Assembly (NCBI GenBank): GCA_051650305.1 | Contig: JBOFIT010000139.1 | Span: forward strand, 1 to 14,725 | Origin: JBOFDK01 sp051650305 | GTDB lineage: Bacteria > Bacillota > Clostridia > Lachnospirales > Cellulosilyticaceae | DNA: 14,725 nt | Direction: 5' to 3' | Shown: in pieces, positions 5,957 through 13,610 of the stretch | Layout of the letters: the number at the start of each line of letters is the position of its first letter | Position numbering within the stretch: position 1 is the first letter of the stretch | Notes under the pieces: generated by a model | What the model was told of the DNA's origin: nothing | The model's input: the letters and a program-made list of their open reading frames with translations, nothing else | Databases searched by the model: none | Made by a program: the position numbers and the translations under genes

Positions 5957-6871
5957 ATGAAGAAGATTTTTGTATTTGGCAGTTTAAATATGGATATGGT
6001 TATTAATACACCTTATATCCCTCAAAATGGTGAGACACTTCATGGAAGTGGCTTTATGTACAACCCAGGGGGGAAAGGCGCAAATCAAGCAGTAGCTTGT
6101 AGCAAACTAGGTGGCGACACATATATGATAGGAAAAGTTGGTAAAGATATGTTTGCAAGCCAACTTATAGATACACTTAAAGGATACAATGTCCACACAG
6201 ACAATGTTTTTGAAAGTGAGAAAACCACAAGTGGTATTGCTGTTATCTTAAAATGTGATAACGATAATCGCATTGTCCTTGATGCAGGAAGCAACTTTGA
6301 CATTACCCTTGAAGAAGTAGAAAGCGTTTTAAATACACAAACAGCAGAAGGTGACCTTTGGATTGCACAGCTAGAGACGCCAATGGAAGTGGTAGAAGCA
6401 TCCTTCAAACTTGCAAAAGCAAAGGGACTTTATACACTGTTTAATCCAGCACCAGCAAAGAAGATTCAGGATGAGACTTATGCATACGTCGATCTTATTG
6501 TACTGAATCAAAGTGAGTGTGAGATTATGACAGGGACTTACCCTGAGACAGATGAGGATTATGGGACGATTTGTGACTACTTTACAACAAGAGGTGTGAA
6601 AGAAGTCATCATTACACTAGGAAGTAAGGGAAGTGTCCTTTACAAAGACGGCAAGACGTTTAAGTATGAAGCAGATAAAGTAAAAGCTGTAGATACCACA
6701 GCAGCAGGCGATTCTTACATAGGAAGCTTAGCTTATAGTTTATCCGCAGGAAGAAAATTAGAAGAGAGCATCGGTGAGGCAAGCAAGGTAGCTGCAATGA
6801 CAGTTATGAAGCACGGTGCACAAGCGGCAATACCGACAAGAGAAGAATTACGCGCATACATGAACAACTAA
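5957..6871 (+). CDS. rbsK: Ribokinase
   Basis: Phosphorylates D-ribose with ATP to ribose 5-phosphate, feeding the pentose phosphate pathway. Seen: 304 residues, the usual length. PfkB-family marks are GSLNMDMV at the N-terminus, the sugar-binding NPGGKGANQAVACSKLGG segment, a conserved NPAPA, LNQSECE, TLGSKG and the catalytic DTTAAGDSY with the base Asp252. Start ATG 5957 has AGGAGG at 5943-5948. It is first in the operon, 14 bp before the nucleoside hydrolase, which would supply its ribose. This places the kinase in nucleoside salvage rather than in a classical ribose ABC-transport operon, since no rbsDACB genes are present. Confidence 0.95.
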   Translation: MKKIFVFGSLNMDMVINTPYIPQNGETLHGSGFMYNPGGKGANQAVACSKLGGDTYMIGKVGKDMFASQLIDTLKGYNVHTDNVFESEKTTSGIAVILKCDNDNRIVLDAGSNFDITLEEVESVLNTQTAEGDLWIAQLETPMEVVEASFKLAKAKGLYTLFNPAPAKKIQDETYAYVDLIVLNQSECEIMTGTYPETDEDYGTICDYFTTRGVKEVIITLGSKGSVLYKDGKTFKYEADKVKAVDTTAAGDSYIGSLAYSLSAGRKLEESIGEASKVAAMTVMKHGAQAAIPTREELRAYMNN

Positions 6872-6885
6872 GGAGGCTTATTACA

Positions 6886-7806
6886 ATGAACAGAAGACCT
6901 ATTATTATTGACACAGACCCAGGAATCGATGATGCAGTAGCATTAGCCATTGCACTTTTTTCAGAAAAAGTAGATGTAAAGCTTATTACAACGATTGCAG
7001 GTAACGTTAATATTGATGTTGTTACCAACAATACTTTAAAGTTACTGAAGTTTTTTGATAAACAAGTACCAGTAGCAAAAGGTGCAACTGAACCACTTAT
7101 CGAAGTATTAGAAGAAGCGACAAGTGTACACGGTGCAAGTGGTATGGATGGTTATGACTTTGAAGAAGGTGACCGTAGTCTACTTCTTGAAGACCATGCA
7201 GTACTGGCTATGAGAAAAACGATTATGGAGAGTCCAGAAAAGGTAACCTTAGTACCTATCGGACCGCTTACAAATATCGGTCTACTTCTTAAGATGTTCC
7301 CAGAAGTGAAGGCGAACATTGAAGAAATCATCTTAATGGGTGGGTCTTTAACAAGAGGTAATAAAGGAACGATGTCTGAGTTCAATATAGCCAATGATCC
7401 AGAAGCTGCAAAGATTGTCTTTAATGCAGGGCTTAAGGTGACAATGGTAGGTCTTGATATCGGGTGGAAAGCAGAGATTCTACCTGAAAATTGTGTAGCG
7501 ATTAAAGAATTAAATCGTGTAGGTGAAATGCTTTATGGCTTATTCCAACACTATAGAGGTGGTAGCTTAAAGACCGGACTTAGAATGTATGATGCAACGG
7601 CAGTAGCATACCTTTTAAATCCAGAAATGTTCACAGTAGAGCATACTTTTATTGATGTAGAACTTAATGGAAGTATGACAAGAGGTTGTACCGTAGTAGA
7701 CCTTAGAAACTACATGAAGCGTGAACCAAATGCTTATGCATGTACAGAAATTAATGGGCAAGTCTTTAATGAATGGTTTATAGAAAGTATTAAGAAGTGT
7801 CGATAA
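6886..7806 (+). CDS. rihC: RihC-like ribonucleoside hydrolase
   Basis: Hydrolyses the N-glycosidic bond of purine and pyrimidine ribonucleosides to base and ribose; Ca2+-dependent, cytosolic. Seen: 306 residues, like RihC proteins. The calcium-binding motif DTDPGIDDAVAL lies at residues 9-20 (Asp11, Asp15 and Asp16), followed by the AGNVNID segment, HGASGMDGYDF, VPIGPLTNI, MGGSLTRGN and EFNIANDPEAA. Close to the end, MYDATA places a ligand Asp at 236; the residue before it is Tyr235 where E. coli RihC, as I recall it, has His. This may affect base preference or activity. AAGGAGG stands before ATG 6886. The neighbours rbsK and the carrier support a salvage role. RihC rather than RihA or RihB is chosen from overall similarity. 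Confidence 0.9.
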   Translation: MNRRPIIIDTDPGIDDAVALAIALFSEKVDVKLITTIAGNVNIDVVTNNTLKLLKFFDKQVPVAKGATEPLIEVLEEATSVHGASGMDGYDFEEGDRSLLLEDHAVLAMRKTIMESPEKVTLVPIGPLTNIGLLLKMFPEVKANIEEIILMGGSLTRGNKGTMSEFNIANDPEAAKIVFNAGLKVTMVGLDIGWKAEILPENCVAIKELNRVGEMLYGLFQHYRGGSLKTGLRMYDATAVAYLLNPEMFTVEHTFIDVELNGSMTRGCTVVDLRNYMKREPNAYACTEINGQVFNEWFIESIKKCR

Positions 7807-7871
7807 GTAGAGATTACTAACAAAATAACAGCGATGTAACTTTAGAGGGACAGCAAGAGAGGGAGGATTTT

Positions 7872-9287
7872 ATGAATATTTACGTAATGATGATTATAGC
7901 AGCATTAGCAGTTGGATGTATTGGGTATATGTTAGTTAAAAAAATGGATATCAAAATTACATTACTTGCAGTGGGAATTGTTTTAATGTACGTAGCTATC
8001 GTTTCAGGCCAAGGCATTTCGATGAAGGGCTTTGAAAGTACAGGTATTAGTTTGATTGATCCGATTTATGCAGTAGTAGAGCAGTTTAAGAGCACTTTAC
8101 CAGCAGCAGGACTTATTATCTTGATGCTTGGTGGTTACTCAGCATACATGGGTGCAATTGGTGCCAATGATGTCACAGTAAGCGTTATGACAAAGCCTCT
8201 TGTAAAAATCAAGTCAGTATACGTACTTGTACCAGTTGTATTTATCTTAGGTAATATCTTATCACTTGTAGTACCAAGTGCAAGTAACCTAGCGATTATC
8301 TTACTTGCTACACTTTACCCAATCTTAAGAAGCACAGGGATGTCGCCACTGACAGTTGCAGCGATTATCGCGACAAGTGCAACCTGTGTACCAACACCAT
8401 TAGGTGGTGACAATGTAGCAATCGCAGAAGAACTTGCAAAGCTACCTCAATATGCAGGCTTAACAGTTACAGAGTATGTATTTAAATACCATGCACTCGT
8501 ATCAATCCCAACGATTGGAGTGATGGCAACACTTCATTACTTCTGGCAGAAGTTTATGGACAAAAAGCAAGGTTATGTGGCAAAGAGAGAAGCGAGCAAA
8601 GTAGAAAACAAAGAAATTGAAGGCTCACTTTTATTCAAGACAGTGTATGCCATCTTACCACTATTCCCAATCTTCATCTTACTTGGCGCATATGCTGTTC
8701 AAGTAACGACAGGTACAACTGTTGCGATTGGTGTTGAACTTGCTACACTTATCAGTTTTATGGTAGCAATCTTCTGCGAACTTATCAGACATAAAGGTAA
8801 TAGTAGCGTACTAGGAACAACTCAGAAGTTCTTCGATGGTATGGGTAATTCTATCTCTATCGTTGCCTTACTTGTAGCAGCATCAGTATTTGTAACAGGT
8901 CTTAAGTCAATAGGTCTTATTAGTGCCTTACAAGATGTGATGACAGGCTTAAACGGAAGCGGTATGGGCTTTGTACTCCCACTGATTCTTGTGTTAATTA
9001 CAGCACTTATCGTTATCTTAAGTGGTAGTGGTGTAGCACTCTTCTATGCAATGGTACCACTTATGGTGCCACTGGCAGAAGCAGCAGGCATTAGTGCCTT
9101 TGCAGTAAGTATTCCAATGGGTATAGCAGGCAATCTACTTCGTGCGGTATCACCAGTAGCAGCGGTTATCATTATCATCGCTGGTTCCACAAAAGAAAAC
9201 CCAATGGATATCATCAAACGTACAGCAGTACCTATGATTGGTGGAACCATCTTCATGTTTATTTTATCCATGATGATGTTCTTATAA
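7872..9287 (+). CDS. DcuC-family secondary transporter, probably for nucleosides
   Basis: A 471-residue, very hydrophobic inner-membrane carrier with about a dozen predicted helices, of the anaerobic C4-dicarboxylate carrier DcuC family. Seen: an N-terminal helix pair, the stretches LILMLGGYSAYMGAIGAND and LVVPSASNLAIILLATLYP, the loop SATCVPTPLGGDNVAIAEEL, a charged cytosolic loop around residues 230-255, and a last half with LSGSGVALFYAMVPL and AGNLLRAVSPVAAVI. Membership of the family is clear, but the substrate is not: it is the only transporter in an operon with nucleoside hydrolase and ribokinase, so uptake of nucleosides (or ribose) is more likely than succinate/fumarate exchange (inference). 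GGGAGG stands before ATG 7872. It is last in the operon, 65 bp after rihC, and is followed by a terminator. Confidence 0.85.
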   Translation: MNIYVMMIIAALAVGCIGYMLVKKMDIKITLLAVGIVLMYVAIVSGQGISMKGFESTGISLIDPIYAVVEQFKSTLPAAGLIILMLGGYSAYMGAIGANDVTVSVMTKPLVKIKSVYVLVPVVFILGNILSLVVPSASNLAIILLATLYPILRSTGMSPLTVAAIIATSATCVPTPLGGDNVAIAEELAKLPQYAGLTVTEYVFKYHALVSIPTIGVMATLHYFWQKFMDKKQGYVAKREASKVENKEIEGSLLFKTVYAILPLFPIFILLGAYAVQVTTGTTVAIGVELATLISFMVAIFCELIRHKGNSSVLGTTQKFFDGMGNSISIVALLVAASVFVTGLKSIGLISALQDVMTGLNGSGMGFVLPLILVLITALIVILSGSGVALFYAMVPLMVPLAEAAGISAFAVSIPMGIAGNLLRAVSPVAAVIIIIAGSTKENPMDIIKRTAVPMIGGTIFMFILSMMMFL

Positions 9288-9334
9288 AAAGCATTTTAAA
9301 ATCCTTAAAGTTCAAAAGTTTAAAAGTCCAAAAG

Positions 9335-9366
9335 AAATCCTTAGACATTTGTCTAGGGATTTTTTT
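9335..9366 (+). terminator. Rho-independent terminator of the nucleoside operon
   Basis: A 12-bp stem (9335-9346 with 9351-9362) containing AAATCC-TTAGAC / GTCTA-GGGATTT with one G-T wobble and a loop of four bases, followed by an unbroken T run to 9366. It lies about 50 bases after the transporter stop. Confidence 0.88.
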
Positions 9367-9376
9367 AGCATACTAC

Positions 9377-9405
9377 TTGAGTAAGAAGACAGGGCATATT
9401 ACAAT
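9377..9405 (+). promoter_or_regulatory. Sigma-A promoter of the fliB-like gene
   Basis: TTGAGT (9377-9382), a 17-bp spacer and TACAAT (9400-9405), placed between the upstream terminator and the start codon at 9444. Confidence 0.6.
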
Positions 9406-9443
9406 GAATAAGAAAATATAAAAGATGTATACTTGGAGGCAAT

Positions 9444-10580
9444 ATGAGTAAAAATTTTAAGATAAATCATTATGACGATTTTAAATGTATAGCAGATCAA
9501 TGTTCTTTTACATGCTGTAAAGAATGGCGCATTGCTGTAGATGAAGATACATTGGAACGATGGAAAGGCAAGACGTTAGAAGGAGAAAGGATTCATTCAC
9601 ATGTGGTGATGGATGGCGGTGGTCACTGTATTAAACTAAATGACCATAAGGAGTGTCCATTTTTAAATGACGATAAACTTTGCCGTTTAGTAGTAGAAAA
9701 AGGTGAGGAGATGCTCTCACATACATGTACGACCTTCCCTAGACAAATCAATTCGTTTAAAGATCGTACAGAGTACGCCTTAGATACAGGGTGCCCAGCG
9801 GTTATAGATTTGCTAAAGGACTATGAAGGCATTCTTTGTATTCAAGGAGAAGGAAGAGAAAAAGTAGCGGATACTCTCTTTGATGTAAGGGACTTTGTGA
9901 TGGAACTCCTTCAAGAAAAAAGTTATACATTACCAGAGCGTATGATGATGATTTTCTATGTGCTACTGGAGTTATCGGATAAAAAGAAGATTACGAAGGC
10001 AGCTATAGAAAATTATAAAAAACCTGAAGTATTAGCACCTTTAGTACAGGCGATACAAGGCATGAAGTTTAATGGGATGGATTGTTTCCTAGAGAGTAAT
10101 GAGCTTTTCCTCGATGTAGTAGATAATTACCGCAAGCAAAAATTATATGTGGATTACTTAGAAAGCATTGCGGTTAAAGCAGAAAATATAGAAACGACTT
10201 ATACAGATAGGACATTAGTGGCTAAAGTAAAAGCTTTCGAAAAAGTAGGTAAGGACTATGAAAACCTCATTAAGAATTACTTGGTGTCTGAAGTAGTGGC
10301 TAATTGTCTACAAGAGGAGATGACATTAGAAGATGTTCTCATTGGTTTTGAATGGTTGGCAATGACATATGTGACCATCAGACAAGCCATCTTCTTAAAG
10401 TGGTTAGAAACAGGAGAAGGAGAGCTAACATATGAAACAGTGAGAGATTACCTGACAGTGATGGCGCGTGTGACAGGGTATGGGCACATGGATATTCGCG
10501 AATACTTGGAAAATAGTTTTGAAGAGGTCATATGGGAGTGGGGCTACTTGGCACTTATAGTAGGAAACGGCACAATCTAA
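9444..10580 (+). CDS. fliB: FliB-family (flagellin) lysine-N-methylase
   Basis: FliB methylates surface lysines of flagellin; the Salmonella enzyme is reported to use an iron-sulfur cluster. Seen: 378 residues with the cysteine-rich N-terminal part typical of the family. Cysteines lie at 15, 20, 24 and 25 (FKCIADQCSFTCCKEW), 62, 71 (ECPFLNDDKLCRL), 80 and 95 (LSHTCTTFPR), and this is the likely cluster-binding region. The C-terminal 250 residues are mostly helical and poorly conserved. There is no signal peptide or membrane helix. ATG 9444 has GGAGG at 9434-9438. No flagellar gene lies nearby, so the true target may be flagellin encoded elsewhere or another protein. Clostridial genomes often carry such lone copies annotated as FliB. 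Confidence 0.85.
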   Translation: MSKNFKINHYDDFKCIADQCSFTCCKEWRIAVDEDTLERWKGKTLEGERIHSHVVMDGGGHCIKLNDHKECPFLNDDKLCRLVVEKGEEMLSHTCTTFPRQINSFKDRTEYALDTGCPAVIDLLKDYEGILCIQGEGREKVADTLFDVRDFVMELLQEKSYTLPERMMMIFYVLLELSDKKKITKAAIENYKKPEVLAPLVQAIQGMKFNGMDCFLESNELFLDVVDNYRKQKLYVDYLESIAVKAENIETTYTDRTLVAKVKAFEKVGKDYENLIKNYLVSEVVANCLQEEMTLEDVLIGFEWLAMTYVTIRQAIFLKWLETGEGELTYETVRDYLTVMARVTGYGHMDIREYLENSFEEVIWEWGYLALIVGNGTI

Positions 10581-10609
10581 AGAATACTACGCTTAATGTG
10601 TAAGAGAAC

Positions 10610-10638
10610 TTGACGGCACGGAAGTGGAATTATAAGAT
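10610..10638 (+). promoter_or_regulatory. Probable promoter of the penicillin-binding protein pair
   Basis: TTGACG (10610-10615) and TAAGAT (10633-10638) at 17-bp spacing, in the 111-bp gap after fliB, which has no visible terminator. The -10 is only a four-of-six match. Read-through from fliB is possible. Confidence 0.4.
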
Positions 10639-10691
10639 AGAAGAAGAAAAGTTGACATAATGAGTACAACAAGGAGTGAAGGAGACAGAAT

Positions 10692-13595
10692 GTGAATAAA
10701 AAGAGTTTTTTCAAAAGTAGAATTTTTATTGTACTTGTAGGTGTTTGTACTTTGTTTAGTGTCATTCTGATGCAGTTTGTAAAGCTTCAATTAGTGGAGC
10801 AAGAAGAGCATCTAGAGGAAGTCAAATACAGTACACAAAGAAGGCTAGAGACAGAAGGACTTAGAGGAGAGGTCTTCGACCGTTATGGAAGACCTCTAGC
10901 GATCAACAAACCGATCTACACCCTCAAGCTAGATCAGCAAGTACGTATGTCAAAAAAAGAGCTTAATGCAAGTATTCTAGAGGTAGTCAAGCTACTAGAA
11001 GCTAATGGCGATACGTATATTGACCAAATTCCTATCTCCACAGAGCCACCTTTTGTATTTACCCAAGGAAGCAGTGCGAGAAGGCTATTCATTAACTCGA
11101 TACCGTACAATGGTTCAGAGCACCGTGATGAGATACTGACCTATGATGCCGAGGAATTGATGGCTTACTTAAGAAGTAAAGACGTTTTCCAAGTAGATGA
11201 GTCTTATACAGATGTAGAGGCTAGAAAAATTGTGGCGATCAGACACCAGATGTATCAAGTGGCGTATCAAAAGTATAAGCCTATTACTATAGCGGAAGAC
11301 ATCTCAATGGCTACGGTATCGGTGATTTTTGAAAGACAAGCAAACTATCCGAATATGATGGCACAGTTAGAGGCGTATCGTTATTATCCTTATGGTACAG
11401 AGTTTGGGAATGTGCTTGGGTATACACGTGCGATTACAGCTAGCCAATATGAGTCCCTTAAAGTAGAGGGGTACGACAAAAATGATGTCATCGGACAGAT
11501 GGGCATCGAGCAAAGTATGGAGGATGAACTCCGTGGGAAAAACGGTCTAGAAGTTATCGAAGTAGACAATGTAGGAAGAAAGGTGTATACCCTTCAAGCT
11601 GAAGAAGCAGTACCGGGGAACGATGTCTTTCTTACCATTGATGCCAATATCCAGCTTCAAGTGTATCAGGCTATCGAAGCGCGATTAGCGGAAGCCATCA
11701 TACAAAGAATGGTAGGTGGTATGAGAGGTGTAGAGCCACTCAAGGCAAGGGAAATCCTTGTATCCATGGTAGAGAGTAATCAGCTTTCTTTAAAAGTAAT
11801 GGAAGCTGCTGAAGAAGGAACGATGCAGCATGAAGTGTATCAGAAACTTCGTAAATGGTATGATGACTACCTTGCTTTACCACGAGAAGAATATGAAGAA
11901 GAACTTGGTCTCAAGGGATTCTTAGTAGGAGTGCTACATGAAGAGGAGATTCGTATTACAGATAGAGAACTTCTCCTCATGCTTCAAGAGCAAGGAAGCT
12001 TAAAGTTAGAGGAGAAATTAGTAGAGCGTATATGGAAAGGGCAATATCCAGCCCTTAAAGACATCATGATCGAAGAACTCCGTTCAGGTGATTTAAAGCC
12101 GAGTCAAATGGCAATCGAGCCTTTCAGTGCATCGGCTGTAGTCGTCGAACCAAACACAGGGAATGTACTGGCATTAGTGGGTTACCCCTCTTATGATAGT
12201 AATGAAATGACTAGTAATTTCAATGCTTATTATTCCATGCTACAAGACGGCATAGACCAGCGTAACTTACTATGGAATCGTGCACTCATGACAGCGAAAG
12301 CACCAGGGTCTACTTTTAAGATGATTAGTAGTATTGCAGGGCTTGAGACAGGCGTAGTTACGACCTCTACTATGATTAGTGATTCGGGACCTTATACAAA
12401 AGTAGGAAGTCCATACCCACGTTGCTGGTTCTTTACCAATAATGGTTACGGACATGGACCGGCCAATGTTCATCGTGCATTAGAAGTATCCTGTAACTAC
12501 TATTTCTATGAGTTAGCTTATCGTCTGGGGTTAAAATATGGTATGCCATTTGGTGCCATTAACATGTTTACAAAGTATGCAGAAATGTTTGGTTTAGGAG
12601 AAAAGACAGGTATTGAACTACCTGAAACGGCACCGAATATTTCAAACCCAGAGAATCTACTTAAGACAAATATTATCAAGTCCCTCAATGTTATTCGTAA
12701 TGCAACGTCAAAAGGGCAGGAAGTTTTTGATGAACTGATTTACGCTGCATTAGAATCAGGTGGTTACGAAGCCTCTAAAAACTTATTTGAAGAAATCAGT
12801 GTAGCAGTCATTCAAGATATGAAAATAAAACTTCAAAATGAAGCCGTGCCGATGAGTGAACTTCTAGCAAAACATATATTAGAAGACACCTCTAGTAGAT
12901 CTATGAAAGCAAAAACGAAAGAAACAGTAGCACGCTATCTAGAAAACCTTATCTCACCAGCTACCTTCAAGATGATCGAAGAAGCAGAAGATACGGATGA
13001 TGCGAAAGAACTTCAGAAAAATATGGTGAAGAATATAGTGGATTATCTCTTCGAAAGTGTGAACTTAGAGTGGACAAATGCCATCAATGTACGTACAGCC
13101 ATTGGACAGGGTAACAATGCTTTTACACCGGTTCATTTAAGTCGTTATATGGCAGCATTAGCAAATGGAGAGACACTTTATGACTTAAAACTTGTTAATG
13201 GTATTATGGACAATAAAGAAGAGTCAGGCTATGAACAAAGACCAGATAAAGTACACAGTGCAATTGATGTGAAGCAAAGCACATTGGATGCGGTGTATGA
13301 AGGTATGTACCGCGTTATCAACGGTAGAGAAGGAACGGCGCGTAGTTCCTTTGCAGACTCAAAGGTGGTCATCGCAGGGAAAACGGGAACAGCACAAGAG
13401 ACAGGAACCGAGCATAGTTGGTTCTCAGGATTCGCACCTTTTGATAATCCAGAAATTGCAGTTGTAACATCTATGTATGATGCGAAAGGATTGGGGAAAT
13501 ATAACTATACATTAGCAAATGATATTTTTAATGCTATTTTGGCACCAGAAAAACAGCAGGTACCAGCAACAATGGGCAATCTATTTGTTGAATAG
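10692..13595 (+). CDS. Large class B penicillin-binding protein (PBP2-type DD-transpeptidase)
   Basis: Cross-links peptidoglycan outside the membrane, probably in elongation together with a SEDS polymerase. Seen: 967 residues. There is one N-terminal membrane anchor (about 11-31), a dimer/pedestal domain opening with RGEVFDRYGRPLA (about 58-70), and a transpeptidase domain with STFK (Ser540, Lys543), SCN (Ser600-Asn602) and KTGT (Lys897-Gly899). Typical PBP2 proteins have 600-700 residues. The excess is two helical, charged insertions, about 336-478 before the core (upstream of SAVVVEPNTG) and about 648-793 between SCN and KTG. A Cys578 / His588 / Cys601 set with Asp564 near the active serine resembles the zinc site reported for Clostridioides PBPs. 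No PASTA domain is present, which argues against SpoVD. The start is GTG 10692 with GGAG at 10681; the ATG one base upstream is followed by TGA. A class A PBP gene follows 15 bp later. Confidence 0.92.
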   Translation: MNKKSFFKSRIFIVLVGVCTLFSVILMQFVKLQLVEQEEHLEEVKYSTQRRLETEGLRGEVFDRYGRPLAINKPIYTLKLDQQVRMSKKELNASILEVVKLLEANGDTYIDQIPISTEPPFVFTQGSSARRLFINSIPYNGSEHRDEILTYDAEELMAYLRSKDVFQVDESYTDVEARKIVAIRHQMYQVAYQKYKPITIAEDISMATVSVIFERQANYPNMMAQLEAYRYYPYGTEFGNVLGYTRAITASQYESLKVEGYDKNDVIGQMGIEQSMEDELRGKNGLEVIEVDNVGRKVYTLQAEEAVPGNDVFLTIDANIQLQVYQAIEARLAEAIIQRMVGGMRGVEPLKAREILVSMVESNQLSLKVMEAAEEGTMQHEVYQKLRKWYDDYLALPREEYEEELGLKGFLVGVLHEEEIRITDRELLLMLQEQGSLKLEEKLVERIWKGQYPALKDIMIEELRSGDLKPSQMAIEPFSASAVVVEPNTGNVLALVGYPSYDSNEMTSNFNAYYSMLQDGIDQRNLLWNRALMTAKAPGSTFKMISSIAGLETGVVTTSTMISDSGPYTKVGSPYPRCWFFTNNGYGHGPANVHRALEVSCNYYFYELAYRLGLKYGMPFGAINMFTKYAEMFGLGEKTGIELPETAPNISNPENLLKTNIIKSLNVIRNATSKGQEVFDELIYAALESGGYEASKNLFEEISVAVIQDMKIKLQNEAVPMSELLAKHILEDTSSRSMKAKTKETVARYLENLISPATFKMIEEAEDTDDAKELQKNMVKNIVDYLFESVNLEWTNAINVRTAIGQGNNAFTPVHLSRYMAALANGETLYDLKLVNGIMDNKEESGYEQRPDKVHSAIDVKQSTLDAVYEGMYRVINGREGTARSSFADSKVVIAGKTGTAQETGTEHSWFSGFAPFDNPEIAVVTSMYDAKGLGKYNYTLANDIFNAILAPEKQQVPATMGNLFVE

Positions 13596-13610
13596 CAGGA
13601 AGGAGTTCGC

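Noticed and set aside
9298..9343. Repeated AAATCCTTA and AAAGTTCAAAAGTT-like stretches after the transporter gene
   Set aside because: Short, A/T-biased and partly explained by the terminator arm; no regular repeat unit, so not an array.
10652..10680. TTGACA at 10652 as a -35 for the PBP genes
   Set aside because: No acceptable -10 lies at 16-18 bp, and the start would fall into the ribosome binding region.
10577..10790. Minus-strand small frames across the fliB-PBP gap
   Set aside because: They are hydrophobic, Lys/Ser/Leu-rich translations of A/T-rich antisense sequence without ribosome binding sites.
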